From contig JANQQK010000038.1 in NCBI GenBank assembly GCA_028289375.1, positions 148,110 through 212,109 on the forward strand: a DNA stretch of 64,000 nt. The letters run 5' to 3'. The notes beneath the pieces are model-generated. The model did no database searches. It was given only the letters and a program-made list of their open reading frames with translations, and was not told the origin of the DNA. Source of the stretch: Phycisphaerae bacterium (lineage in GTDB: Bacteria > Planctomycetota > Phycisphaerae > UBA1845). The translations under genes were made by a program, and so were the position numbers. Shown here piece after piece: positions 56,577-64,000 of the stretch. Position 1 is the stretch's first letter; each line of letters starts with the position of its first letter.

Positions 56577-57325
56577 CCTTGATCCCTCCGTATCGAGTCC
56601 GTATCCCCTCGTTTCCGTCCTATAAGTAGTCGGGCACTCTAGCGGGTTGGCTGCAGAATCTCAAGCATTTCAGTGACGGTTTAGTGCGCCGTTCACTTTC
56701 CCTCGACTGGGATCGCGCCCCGGAAGTTAAAATGGGCAACCTAGCCCTCTTTGGCTGTGCTAACACGCCGACGAACCAGATTCCAAACCGTTCCTTCTGG
56801 GCCGAGCCACCAAACAACGCCCCTAGGCCGGAAAGGCAAGGCGTGCGATCACTTCCTGGCCTACTGCACGATGCTCCCGACGATGGACGCACAGGCCGAT
56901 GAACAACACGAGCAACGCGGACGATCTCGACTACGAAAACCCTCAATTTGATGCCCTGTCTGCAAAATAGTTATATTGAAAAAGGCATAATCTTGCCCAT
57001 TCTTCCCATAGACACCTAAGGACCACGAACCTCGCCCAATCGACCCCAAGTGCGTCATCAATACCTTAGAAAAAAAATACCGCGATAACCTTATTCAACA
57101 CATTACGCTACTGATTCACAACACCAAATCCCACCAACTTGTCTTGACTTCTGTTACCTGATCCATATATCTTCTCAAAGTCGCTTCAAACACATCATCA
57201 ATTGGTGTGTTCCCGAGCGCACGGGCCATCACTGTTCCGCACCATGCGCCCCAGCATTCTACCAGCGGTCGAGAATTCGATTGCGTCGGAATCGCAATCA
57301 TATCGCTTACAGAAAGGACGATCCC
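56577..57325. other. Long intergenic region, AT-richer than neighbours
   Basis: These 749 bases carry no convincing gene; the short frames present do not look protein-like. The part from about 56950 to 57190 is AT-rich and includes an A8 run near 57069. A probable promoter lies at 57144-57171. Nothing else was recognised. Confidence 0.5.
57144..57171 (+). promoter_or_regulatory. Probable promoter of the secreted Cys-rich protein gene
   Basis: TTGACT (57144-57149) and TATATC (57166-57171) are 16 nt apart, about 155 nt before the ATG at 57326. This rests on consensus match only. Confidence 0.45.
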
Positions 57326-58756
57326 ATGAATGCATTTGTACCGAAGACACGCATTGCCGTTGTTGCAGCAATGATTTGTTCAGTGCCACTGATGGCGGAC
57401 ACGATCGAACCCCGGGTCGGCAGCAGCACTTCCATTACGGCTCGTGGGAAAGATATCCTGACCGTTGATGTGTATATCGATTCACTCACCTCGGGACCGA
57501 ACAACGACGACGATATCAAGGCATTTCGGGTGACGCTTCCATGCAGCGCAACGGTAGGCACGGGCGGAGCCGGCACAATTGAGTTCGTTGACACGATGAC
57601 CGATCCTAGCCCAGTCCTCGACGCCATGAACACGGACTATATCTTCTACAACTCGTCAGAGGATACTATCACGTTAGACTCAGGCAGCTGCCAGTCGACC
57701 ATGCTCGCCGATTTTCCATTTGTCGCTGCAGGCGTAACGACTGACGTCGTCGATACAGGCACTGACGTATTTCTCGGCACATTCCGATTTGAAGTATCAG
57801 ACGATGCGGCGGGTACATTCACGATAGCGCTCCAGTCGGGTACGTGTGGCACTGACGGCACATTTTTGCAGCGAAAAGACAACCTCTGCCACACCGTAAC
57901 ACTGGGATCGCTCACCGTCACTGTGCCAACGGGGCGATGCTGCGTCAGCAACCCCTGTGACGTGACCTGTACCGCCGACGTGACCGAGTATCACTGCGAA
58001 GAAACGCTCGGTGGCGTGTTCACTGCAAGCACGAATTGTACGGGTGGATGCCCATGTGAATGGGGCTCTCATTGTGATGACGGGGATCAGTGCACACTGG
58101 ATCTTTGCAGCTCCGGGACTTGCGATAACACCGGGTCCGCCGTTTGGGGAGACCTCGTTGGCGCTACAATTGATGCCGCAAACAACCTCTTTGAGTGTGG
58201 TGGAAACGGTCAAGTTCAGACCGCTGACACGTTGGCATGTATTAGTGCGTTCGGCGGGACACACAACTGCGAACCATGTGACAACGGCTCGGAGTGCAGC
58301 TCCAATTTCACAGAAGCCACAGCGGAGAACGCCGAAGCGAACGTGGCGCAATATGGCAAGTTGACGATTAAGGGACAACAGCGAGCAGGGTCGCCCGGAG
58401 GCCTTCACTATTTTGACGTCTACGCGCAGGGATTCGTCAACTCCGGAAATTACTCGTTCTTGGTCGAGTCGACGGGTGGTCGCTCGGGTGCTCTGGATGT
58501 CGAGAAGCTGTACGTTGACCAACTGCGCGAAGACTACATATTCCATGACCAAGGCACCATATTGGTGACGAATCTGGCGCGATCGCAGATCACGTCGATC
58601 GCGACACGAGAGGACCAAAAGGTCAGCTCCCAGAGGAACGCCTATCTCGGTACGTTCGGGGTGCGCGCCTCGGATAACGCTAAAGGGGAATTCCAGCTCG
58701 CTATAGTGGACCAACACGGCTTCGTATTGGCTGCCGAAACGTTCGAAGTCCGGTAA
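57326..58756 (+). CDS. Secreted Cys-rich protein of unknown function
   Basis: AAGGA lies 8 nt before the ATG. A signal peptide ends near LMA. Residues 25-205 form a beta-rich domain ('LTVDVYIDSLTSG', 'DVFLGTFRFEVSDDAAGTF') that resembles cohesin-like or exported adhesive folds only in general pattern. A Cys-rich middle follows (GRCCVSNPCDVTC, 'GGCPCEWGSHCDDGDQCTLDLC'), then a second beta domain. There is no CTERM or dockerin tail. The 'RCC' repeat recalls the 'GACC' repeats of the S74 protein at 40 kb. Function is unknown. Confidence 0.7.
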   Translation: MNAFVPKTRIAVVAAMICSVPLMADTIEPRVGSSTSITARGKDILTVDVYIDSLTSGPNNDDDIKAFRVTLPCSATVGTGGAGTIEFVDTMTDPSPVLDAMNTDYIFYNSSEDTITLDSGSCQSTMLADFPFVAAGVTTDVVDTGTDVFLGTFRFEVSDDAAGTFTIALQSGTCGTDGTFLQRKDNLCHTVTLGSLTVTVPTGRCCVSNPCDVTCTADVTEYHCEETLGGVFTASTNCTGGCPCEWGSHCDDGDQCTLDLCSSGTCDNTGSAVWGDLVGATIDAANNLFECGGNGQVQTADTLACISAFGGTHNCEPCDNGSECSSNFTEATAENAEANVAQYGKLTIKGQQRAGSPGGLHYFDVYAQGFVNSGNYSFLVESTGGRSGALDVEKLYVDQLREDYIFHDQGTILVTNLARSQITSIATREDQKVSSQRNAYLGTFGVRASDNAKGEFQLAIVDQHGFVLAAETFEVR

Positions 58757-59215
58757 CTGACCAGGGCCTCGTCGCCCGGAGGTTGTCTCGACAATTCAGC
58801 ACCACGCCGCCGAGTCGCGCGGCGTGGTGCTTCTTGTTGATTGACTGGCAATTGCACGGCCTCATCCGTCCTGATCGTCTGGTTTCGCTCGGTCCCCTTG
58901 ATGTCGAAAACGGACGACCCACGATCTTGGCTCATCAGAGCTCAGACCTCCAGGGCTGTCGACCAGGCATCCGCAAGCCCAAATCCGTTTACGCCGACGA
59001 ACGTATCGTCCGGTTTGTCTTGGGCAAATACCCCACGTATCGTGGCGAAGACGCCGTCATCAGAATTGTTGCGGAGATTGAACGCGGTGCCAGCCTGCAC
59101 ATTGGCGAGTTGCATGGTGGTTGATTCGCCGGGGTTGAGGCGGGTGGCGGCAGGTCTATACTCGTCGCTGCAAATGATCGAACCAATTACGGCCGAGCGC
59201 GGCCAACAGGTGCTC
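58757..59215. other. Intergenic region before mutL
   Basis: These 459 bases include the terminator at 58798-58838. A minus-strand frame ending at 58942 reads like the tail of a secreted protein but has no clear start (see findings). No promoter for mutL was recognised. Confidence 0.45.
58798..58838. terminator. Strong stem-loop terminator
   Basis: AGCACCACGCCGC (58798-58810) and GCGGCGTGGTGCT (58819-58831) form a perfect 13-bp stem with an 8-nt loop, followed by TCTTGTT. It lies 41 nt after the Cys-rich protein gene. Confidence 0.75.
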
Positions 59216-61111
59216 ATGTCCATCATACGGGTGCTCCCGGACATCCTGGTGAAGAAGATCGCAGCCGGCGAGGTAATCGAGCGGCCTGCGAGCGTGATCA
59301 AGGAGGTGATGGAAAACGCCATCGACGCCGGGGCGACGCGCGTCTCGGTGCAGATCGAGGATGGCGGCAAGACGCTAATGCGTGTCGCCGACGACGGATG
59401 CGGGATGTCAGCCGAAGACCTGCGACTGGCCGTTACGCCACATGCGACAAGCAAACTTGCAGAGGAAGATGACCTGTACCACATCGGCTCGCTTGGGTTT
59501 CGCGGGGAAGCGTTGGCCAGCATCGGGTCGATTTCGCGATTGACGCTGCGATCCAAGCCACACGAATCCGTCGAAGGGGCGGAGATTTTCGTGGAGGCGG
59601 AGCAGGTGCGGGCAGATCGGGCGGCGGGGTGCCCGGCTGGCACGACGGTGGAGATTCGCGATCTGTTTTTCAACGTGCCGGCCCGTCGGAAGTTCCTGAA
59701 GAACAGCGGCACCGAGTTCGGGCACATCAACACGCAATTCGCCCGCATCGCATTGGCCCATCCGGACATCGGGTTCGAGTTGCACAACAACGGGCGGATG
59801 GTGCAAAACCTGCCAGCCAATCAAACGCCACTGGAACGGATCAGCAAGTTCTACAGCCGGGAACTCGGCGACGACATGATCGCGTTCGAGCGTCGGACCG
59901 GTGACATCGAGATCATCGGGTTTGCGGGTCAGCCATCGGGGGCACGGTCGAGCGCGAACTGGCAGTTTTCGTTTCTGAATCGGCGATTCATTCGCGACAA
60001 GTTCATTCAGCACGCCATCAAGGAAGCCTATCGCGGCTTGATCGATCCGCGGCGGTTTCCGGTGGTGTTCCTGTTTATCACTGTCGATCCGTCGACGGTC
60101 GACGTGAACGTGCATCCGACCAAGGTTGAGGTGCGGTGGCAGGAATCGGGGATCGTGCACCGCGAGGTGCTGTCGTCGTTGCGGGAGGCGTTGGGCGGAT
60201 CGGACCTGACGCCGACGTTCGATCCAGCCAGCACGTCGCGACCACCGGTTGATCCGGCGCAGCAGGACGCGGTGCGGCAGGCGTTCGCCGAGCAGTTCAA
60301 GACGATGACGCCGCAGCAGCCGTCGCTGTCGTTCGGGCCCGATCGGCCAGCAGGCGGCGGTGGTGGTTCCTACCCATCGCCATCGATGCCCACGCAATCT
60401 GGCAGCGATCCGTCGCAGGGGATGGACATGTGGCGACAGGTGTATGGTCAGAGACTTGACGCTGCGCGTGACGAGCGTGATGTGATGCCGCCGGATCAGC
60501 CTTACGCGGTGGCTGGTCCGGACGTGTTGCCGCCGGGGGCGATTCGCGGAGCCATCCAGTTGCACAACACGTATCTCGTGTGCGAGACGGACGACGGGAT
60601 GATGATCATCGATCAGCATGCGTTGCACGAGCGGATCATGTTCGAGCAGCTGAAGGATCGCATCACGCGGGGGGCGCTCGAATCGCAGCGGCTGCTGTTG
60701 CCGGAGACGCTGTCGGTGTCGGCTGAGCAGTGGGCGACGCTGGAGGCGGAGCGGGACGTGTTGGGGCAGTTGGGGTTTGACGTGTCGCGGTTCGGGACGG
60801 ATGCGGCTGCCATACAAGCCATCCCGAGCATTCTGAAGGATCGCGATGCGGTGGCGTTCTTCCGCGATTTTCTCGACAAGCTGTCAGCCAAGGAGGGCGA
60901 CGAGCCGGCTGAGTCGTTCATTTATGACATTCTGTCGATGATGGCATGCAAGGCTGCGGTGAAGGCGGGCGATCCGCTGTCGGGCGAGGAGATCGATGCG
61001 CTTTTGGCGCAGAAGGATCTTGTCGAGAAGTCGAGCAACTGCCCGCATGGCCGACCGACGACGCTGCGCCTGACGGTTCGCGATCTGGAGCGGCAGTTCA
61101 AGCGGACGTAG
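59216..61111 (+). CDS. mutL: DNA mismatch repair protein MutL, endonuclease type
   Basis: From ATG 59216 the protein has 631 residues. The N-terminal GHKL ATPase has ENAIDAGA, DDGCGM and GFRGEAL. A Pro/Gly/Ser-rich linker (about 340-420) follows. The C-terminal domain carries the nuclease metal site DQHALHERIMFE beginning at Asp466, plus 'ACKAAVKAGD' and CPHGRP. It should therefore nick DNA itself, as in bacteria without MutH. AGG precedes the start; the 125 upstream codons are not expected to be translated. Confidence 0.96.
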   Translation: MSIIRVLPDILVKKIAAGEVIERPASVIKEVMENAIDAGATRVSVQIEDGGKTLMRVADDGCGMSAEDLRLAVTPHATSKLAEEDDLYHIGSLGFRGEALASIGSISRLTLRSKPHESVEGAEIFVEAEQVRADRAAGCPAGTTVEIRDLFFNVPARRKFLKNSGTEFGHINTQFARIALAHPDIGFELHNNGRMVQNLPANQTPLERISKFYSRELGDDMIAFERRTGDIEIIGFAGQPSGARSSANWQFSFLNRRFIRDKFIQHAIKEAYRGLIDPRRFPVVFLFITVDPSTVDVNVHPTKVEVRWQESGIVHREVLSSLREALGGSDLTPTFDPASTSRPPVDPAQQDAVRQAFAEQFKTMTPQQPSLSFGPDRPAGGGGGSYPSPSMPTQSGSDPSQGMDMWRQVYGQRLDAARDERDVMPPDQPYAVAGPDVLPPGAIRGAIQLHNTYLVCETDDGMMIIDQHALHERIMFEQLKDRITRGALESQRLLLPETLSVSAEQWATLEAERDVLGQLGFDVSRFGTDAAAIQAIPSILKDRDAVAFFRDFLDKLSAKEGDEPAESFIYDILSMMACKAAVKAGDPLSGEEIDALLAQKDLVEKSSNCPHGRPTTLRLTVRDLERQFKRT

Positions 61112-61232
61112 CATTGATCAGCTGGTATCCTCTGGAGCCAAAGAGTGCTTCGCATACCCTCTATAGCGTTATGTGTTGACCTGCACCTGTCTAGGAATTT
61201 TTGCCGTGGTTAGGATGGGTATTTCTAATACT

Positions 61233-61275
61233 GAATTCCTAAGCCGAAAACATTCCGTTTTCGGCTTAGGAATTC
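61233..61275. terminator. Perfect 19-bp stem-loop between convergent genes
   Basis: GAATTCCTAAGCCGAAAAC and its exact reverse complement flank a 5-nt loop. It lies between mutL and a minus-strand gene that both end here. No T-run follows, so a terminator role is likely from position rather than from sequence. Confidence 0.5.
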
Positions 61276-61295
61276 GCTGCCCAAGACTGGTTATC

Positions 61296-61994
61296 TCATC
61301 CAAAGATCACGAAAATCACAATCACCAAGACCGCAATGCGAACTGCAGCTTCAAGACAGGGACTACCCTCAACATCAGCCCCTCCAATGTAATCCGCACA
61401 ATCGCTGACGTTCCCAGCTATCCGCCCGGGGGAGATATCAATACCTTTATGACCACCAGAATGGACATCACTGGAAACGCTCGGCAAAACAATGACTTCA
61501 CCCTTTTCGCCTGCGCGAAGGAAGTGACTCAAGTCAATCGAATCCGGAAACCGATACCTAGATCGAGCTTCAAGGAGACTCTTCCGCAGGCCAGCAAACG
61601 TAGACTCGACCTCCAACTGCCGTACATCGTTTAGTTCGATTCTTGCCACCACAATGGGGTCATCGAGATGCATAGAGTCGGAACGGAGTTCAATAGCGAG
61701 ATACTGATCGCCCTGATACAGTTCAAACAAGGCTGTCAGATGCCCAACATCGTTCTGATAATCCCAAGTGATTGCCCCTGTTTGGTACAGATCATCACCT
61801 CTTTTCCCAATCCGAAAGCTGCCATCTGCCTCAATCGCCATTTGCGTTTCGGCATCCAGCACAAGTGTTCGTGCACTTTTCGGAAAAACTTGGTCACGAG
61901 AATTATCCTCCTGAGCCCGCACATTTGCGATCGACATAGACAGCACAATTGCAGCAGAGACCGCCACCACAGCCAAAGGAACGCGTAACTTCAC
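61296..61994 (-). CDS. Hypothetical exported protein with C-terminal membrane helix
   Basis: The GTG at 61994 follows GAGAGG with 6 nt spacing and opens a signal peptide ('VAVSAAIVLSMSIANVRAQ'). The 232-residue protein is mostly polar, with 'LVLDAETQMAIEADGSFRIG' and 'GHLTALFELYQGDQYLAIEL'. It ends in two cysteines and a hydrophobic helix (IAVLVIVIFVIFG) with no charged tail. The upstream 27 codons are discarded. Base composition is less GC-rich than usual here. No family is recognised. Confidence 0.6.
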   Translation of the reverse strand: MKLRVPLAVVAVSAAIVLSMSIANVRAQEDNSRDQVFPKSARTLVLDAETQMAIEADGSFRIGKRGDDLYQTGAITWDYQNDVGHLTALFELYQGDQYLAIELRSDSMHLDDPIVVARIELNDVRQLEVESTFAGLRKSLLEARSRYRFPDSIDLSHFLRAGEKGEVIVLPSVSSDVHSGGHKGIDISPGRIAGNVSDCADYIGGADVEGSPCLEAAVRIAVLVIVIFVIFG

Positions 61995-62279
61995 AGCACA
62001 CCTCTCAGATCTAACTTCGGAAGAAGAAGGTGAATTCCTCAACTTCCTCAAACAAATCACTCCAGTCCTCTTCATCTTTCCAATCCTCCATCGCCTAATT
62101 AACCGTGCGACGATCCCTTAACCGTCAACGCTTGTAAATTAAATCACTGATCTGTGACTTGCATTCTAAATCTCCATGATTACTTCCCTGCGTAGACCCG
62201 CGGACTCTTCACTTCACACTTGACACTAGGGGGAAACATCGCTACGACGCGGGCGGATTTCGATAGGAGGTGCGGCGAA

Positions 62280-62687
62280 ATGGAAGTGGAAGGGTTGGCA
62301 CCACTCCAGATGGAGCTACTTGCTGTGCTGGTACTTGCGAGCGACGAATGGCCAAGTGAATCGCTTCAGGACCGTGAGATGCGGACAGTGCAGGGCATAC
62401 ACGATATTTTGACTGGGCATTTCACGCGGTGGGGACTTGAATCGGACGTTCCGCGACAACAATCCGTTCAGCGAGTGCTTTCCCATTTTACCACAGCAGG
62501 TGGGACGAAAACGAAGCCCGAACGTGATCCCTGGGCCGAAAGCAGCGATTTCTTGCACGGCGGGAAACGAAAGAACAGCTACCGCGCGACGAACGCAGGT
62601 CGCCTTGCGTACTCGTATTATGGGCCGCGGTACAAAATTCGTCTTGACGCGATGAAGGATTTGATTGATATGGGACTCTCGTCCTAA
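62280..62687 (+). CDS. Hypothetical protein, possible winged-helix
   Basis: AGGAGG lies 9 nt before the ATG at 62280, a strong ribosome site that decides the start. The 135-residue protein has helices near the N-terminus ('LQMELLAVLVLASDEW') and a late 'NSYRATNAGRLAYSYYG' segment like the wing of winged-helix DNA-binding proteins. No family is recognised. It lies 22 nt before the next gene on the same strand. Confidence 0.6.
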   Translation: MEVEGLAPLQMELLAVLVLASDEWPSESLQDREMRTVQGIHDILTGHFTRWGLESDVPRQQSVQRVLSHFTTAGGTKTKPERDPWAESSDFLHGGKRKNSYRATNAGRLAYSYYGPRYKIRLDAMKDLIDMGLSS

Positions 62688-62709
62688 GATGCAAGAAAGG
62701 AAGGATCCC

Positions 62710-63048
62710 ATGGCAACGCCAGTGCGTGATTCAATCGTCGAAGGAACGCAACGCGAGGATGGAGGTGGAAATGCCGATTGTAGGAAAGTTATGGCACACG
62801 AACCACCGAAAAGCACATCCGACCCGTTTGAAAAAGCCCTTTGGCGCGACGATGGGACCGCAAACAGCGAGTTTCTAGCCGCCATCGCCCGAGCCGTGTC
62901 AAGGGATCTTCAAGATGACTTTGAGGAAGACATGGTTGATCTGATGTCGCGTTTGGAACACAAGCACGGATGGTCTCGATCGCAGATCTGTGCACACGTG
63001 ATCAAAGAGTTTCGAGGCGCGGTTTGCGAACAGGTTGGCGACTGCTAA
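62710..63048 (+). CDS. Hypothetical acidic protein, second gene of a small operon
   Basis: GGAAGGA lies 5 nt before the ATG at 62710. The 112-residue product is acidic and helical ('AIARAVSRDLQDDFEEDMVD', 'RLEHKHGWSRSQICAHVIKE') with three cysteines. No family is recognised. It is probably co-transcribed with the preceding gene. Confidence 0.55.
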   Translation: MATPVRDSIVEGTQREDGGGNADCRKVMAHEPPKSTSDPFEKALWRDDGTANSEFLAAIARAVSRDLQDDFEEDMVDLMSRLEHKHGWSRSQICAHVIKEFRGAVCEQVGDC

Positions 63049-63405
63049 CCCCTGCCATTCGAGCAACGGCCGGACTTTGGCGAAAGTGGGCGACCGACCC
63101 ACAGTATAGCCACTGAACGAACTTTCCCTATCAAAATCAAGACTCACGCTTATTGATTCGATTCCGTCCAATCGTCGAAACTGTGCAAATGTTCAAGAAA
63201 AGGGGCGGCAACGCTCGAGGTCCGCGCGAATCGGTACTGGCCGCTCACCATATGGGGGCGTGCCTCAGGCGGGGGTTGTCGAGGGGTGTACGCCGCATTG
63301 AAGAGCATCCGCGTGATGGGCGTTGTTTCGCTAGTTCGACGCGCTGAGGGCTCGAATCGACTCCCCCACCGCTGAAAACGGTGGGCCACCCGGAAAAGAG
63401 AATGA
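63049..63405. other. Intergenic region with family 2 repeat
   Basis: These 357 bases separate two convergent genes. Apart from the repeat at 63352-63393 no gene, promoter or clear terminator was recognised. Confidence 0.5.
63352..63393 (+). repeat. Short interspersed repeat, family 2, copy C
   Basis: TCGAATCGACTCCCCCACCG, loop, then CGGTGGGCCACCCGG. In this copy CCACCG and CGGTGG form a perfect stem. It ends 13 nt from the stop of the minus-strand AlkD-type gene. Confidence 0.7.
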
Positions 63406-64000
63406 TCAACCCTGGCGTTTGACCATTTCGTTGATCCAGATGGGGGCGAACGGGGAGGTGCAGCCTTTCGAGGTTGGGTAGTCGCGGTAGACGCCGAGGG
63501 ATTCGCCGATGGCGAGGGCGCGTTTGCGGTGCTTGGGATGGTTGATGCCGATCTCGGCCAAGCAGGTGTTCATCGTCCATTGTGTTTCAGACGCGGCTGA
63601 CCCCATTTCCGATTCGATGCGATCGAGCAGCGCCGGAATGTCGAGACCGTCCGGACTCTTGGCGACTCGACCGGCTGTCGCGTTCCATCCCGCGCGGGCG
63701 GCCATCGGATCATCGGTGGTCATCCACTGTTGGCGAAGCGTTTCCTTGTCGGCGTGAACTTTGACGACATAGGAGTAAAGCCAATCAGCAACCTGCACGA
63801 ACGTGACCGAACGGACCAATTGATCCAACTCGTCGGCTGACAGCTCTTTGGGGTCGATGATGAGCGTTGCGAGGAATCGGGCATCGACGTTTTCCGTCTC
63901 CCAGAGGGCGAGGGCCAGCTTGTGGTCGGTCTTGATCTTCTTGGCGATTTTCCGAATGTCACCCATTTTGACGCCGAACTGATTGTCGCCGGCACCATAC
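63406..64000 (-). CDS. AlkD-type DNA alkylation repair protein (5' end outside window)
   Basis: The frame stays open to the right edge ('YGAGDNQFGVKMGDIRKIAK'), so the internal ATG at 63966 is not the start. The visible 197 residues match the HEAT-repeat DNA glycosylase AlkD family: 'HKLALALWETENVDARFLATL', 'VQVADWLYSYVVKVH', 'NTCLAEIGINHPKHRKRAL'. These remove positively charged alkylated bases. The catalytic residues cannot all be checked because the start is missing. Confidence 0.85.
   Translation of the reverse strand, partial: YGAGDNQFGVKMGDIRKIAKKIKTDHKLALALWETENVDARFLATLIIDPKELSADELDQLVRSVTFVQVADWLYSYVVKVHADKETLRQQWMTTDDPMAARAGWNATAGRVAKSPDGLDIPALLDRIESEMGSAASETQWTMNTCLAEIGINHPKHRKRALAIGESLGVYRDYPTSKGCTSPFAPIWINEMVKRQG

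Noticed and set aside
59408-60817. 469-codon open frame on the - strand
   Set aside because: Antisense to mutL, Arg/His/Pro-rich and without recognisable domains.
62280-63048. Toxin-antitoxin pair as a firm call
   Set aside because: Size and spacing would suit it, but no toxin or antitoxin motif is visible, so the genes are left as unknown.

Overview
The window looks like a chromosomal segment of a free-living planctomycete (Planctomycetota, possibly Phycisphaerae; the assignment is an inference). Supporting signs are high GC, frequent GTG and TTG starts, many secreted proteins ending in IPTL-CTERM or PEP-CTERM sorting signals, dockerin repeats, 'CGDG..ECDDGN' cysteine repeats of the DUF4215/Myxococcales type, a TIGR03790 protein, small membrane proteins ending in a 'CGYSL...CPECG' zinc ribbon, and an unusual long sigma-70 factor. 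No rRNA, tRNA, CRISPR array, prophage or insertion sequence was recognised.

Layout. 1-8 kb: a secreted M36-like metalloprotease cut by the left edge, a glutamine amidotransferase, a large coiled-coil protein and the sigma factor. 8-16 kb: a secreted beta-helix protein, a PEP-CTERM protein, a DNA methyltransferase coupled to a membrane protein, a cold-shock protein, a nickel superoxide dismutase, a LOG-family protein and a probable outer-membrane protein. 16-25 kb: an endonuclease III relative, the ileS-dprA-nudix operon, a TIGR03790/dockerin protein and AMP nucleosidase. 25-32 kb: two giant sister proteins, each a repeat propeller followed by cysteine repeats and a sorting signal. 32-39 kb: a cyclophilin; four overlapping paralogous genes for zinc-ribbon membrane proteins; surE, ispH, a CDGSH protein, a prepilin peptidase, a LapA-domain protein and an OmpA-like lipoprotein. 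40-50 kb: an S74 tail-fibre-type protein, an HtrA protease with DUF971, an alpha/beta hydrolase, a 2-hydroxyacid dehydrogenase, an inositol-monophosphatase-like enzyme, a nitroreductase, two more zinc-ribbon membrane proteins and several unknowns. 50-64 kb: the methyltransferase-tgt-yajC operon, a class V aminotransferase, a protein with 14 cysteine repeats, a secreted Cys-rich protein, mutL, unknown small genes and an AlkD-type protein cut by the right edge.

The housekeeping parts are ordinary: translation (IleRS, Tgt), secretion (YajC), isoprenoid synthesis (IspH), and DNA repair or uptake (MutL, endonuclease III relative, AlkD, DprA). The accessory parts are dominated by the cell surface. 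At least five proteins carry C-terminal sorting signals, two carry dockerins, and three carry long cysteine-repeat arrays. The most system-like unit is the four-gene zinc-ribbon membrane operon at 32704-35109. Its members overlap by exactly 4 nt at each junction, and two dispersed relatives lie at 46.6 and 48 kb. Two families of short palindromic repeats sit at or near gene 3' ends.
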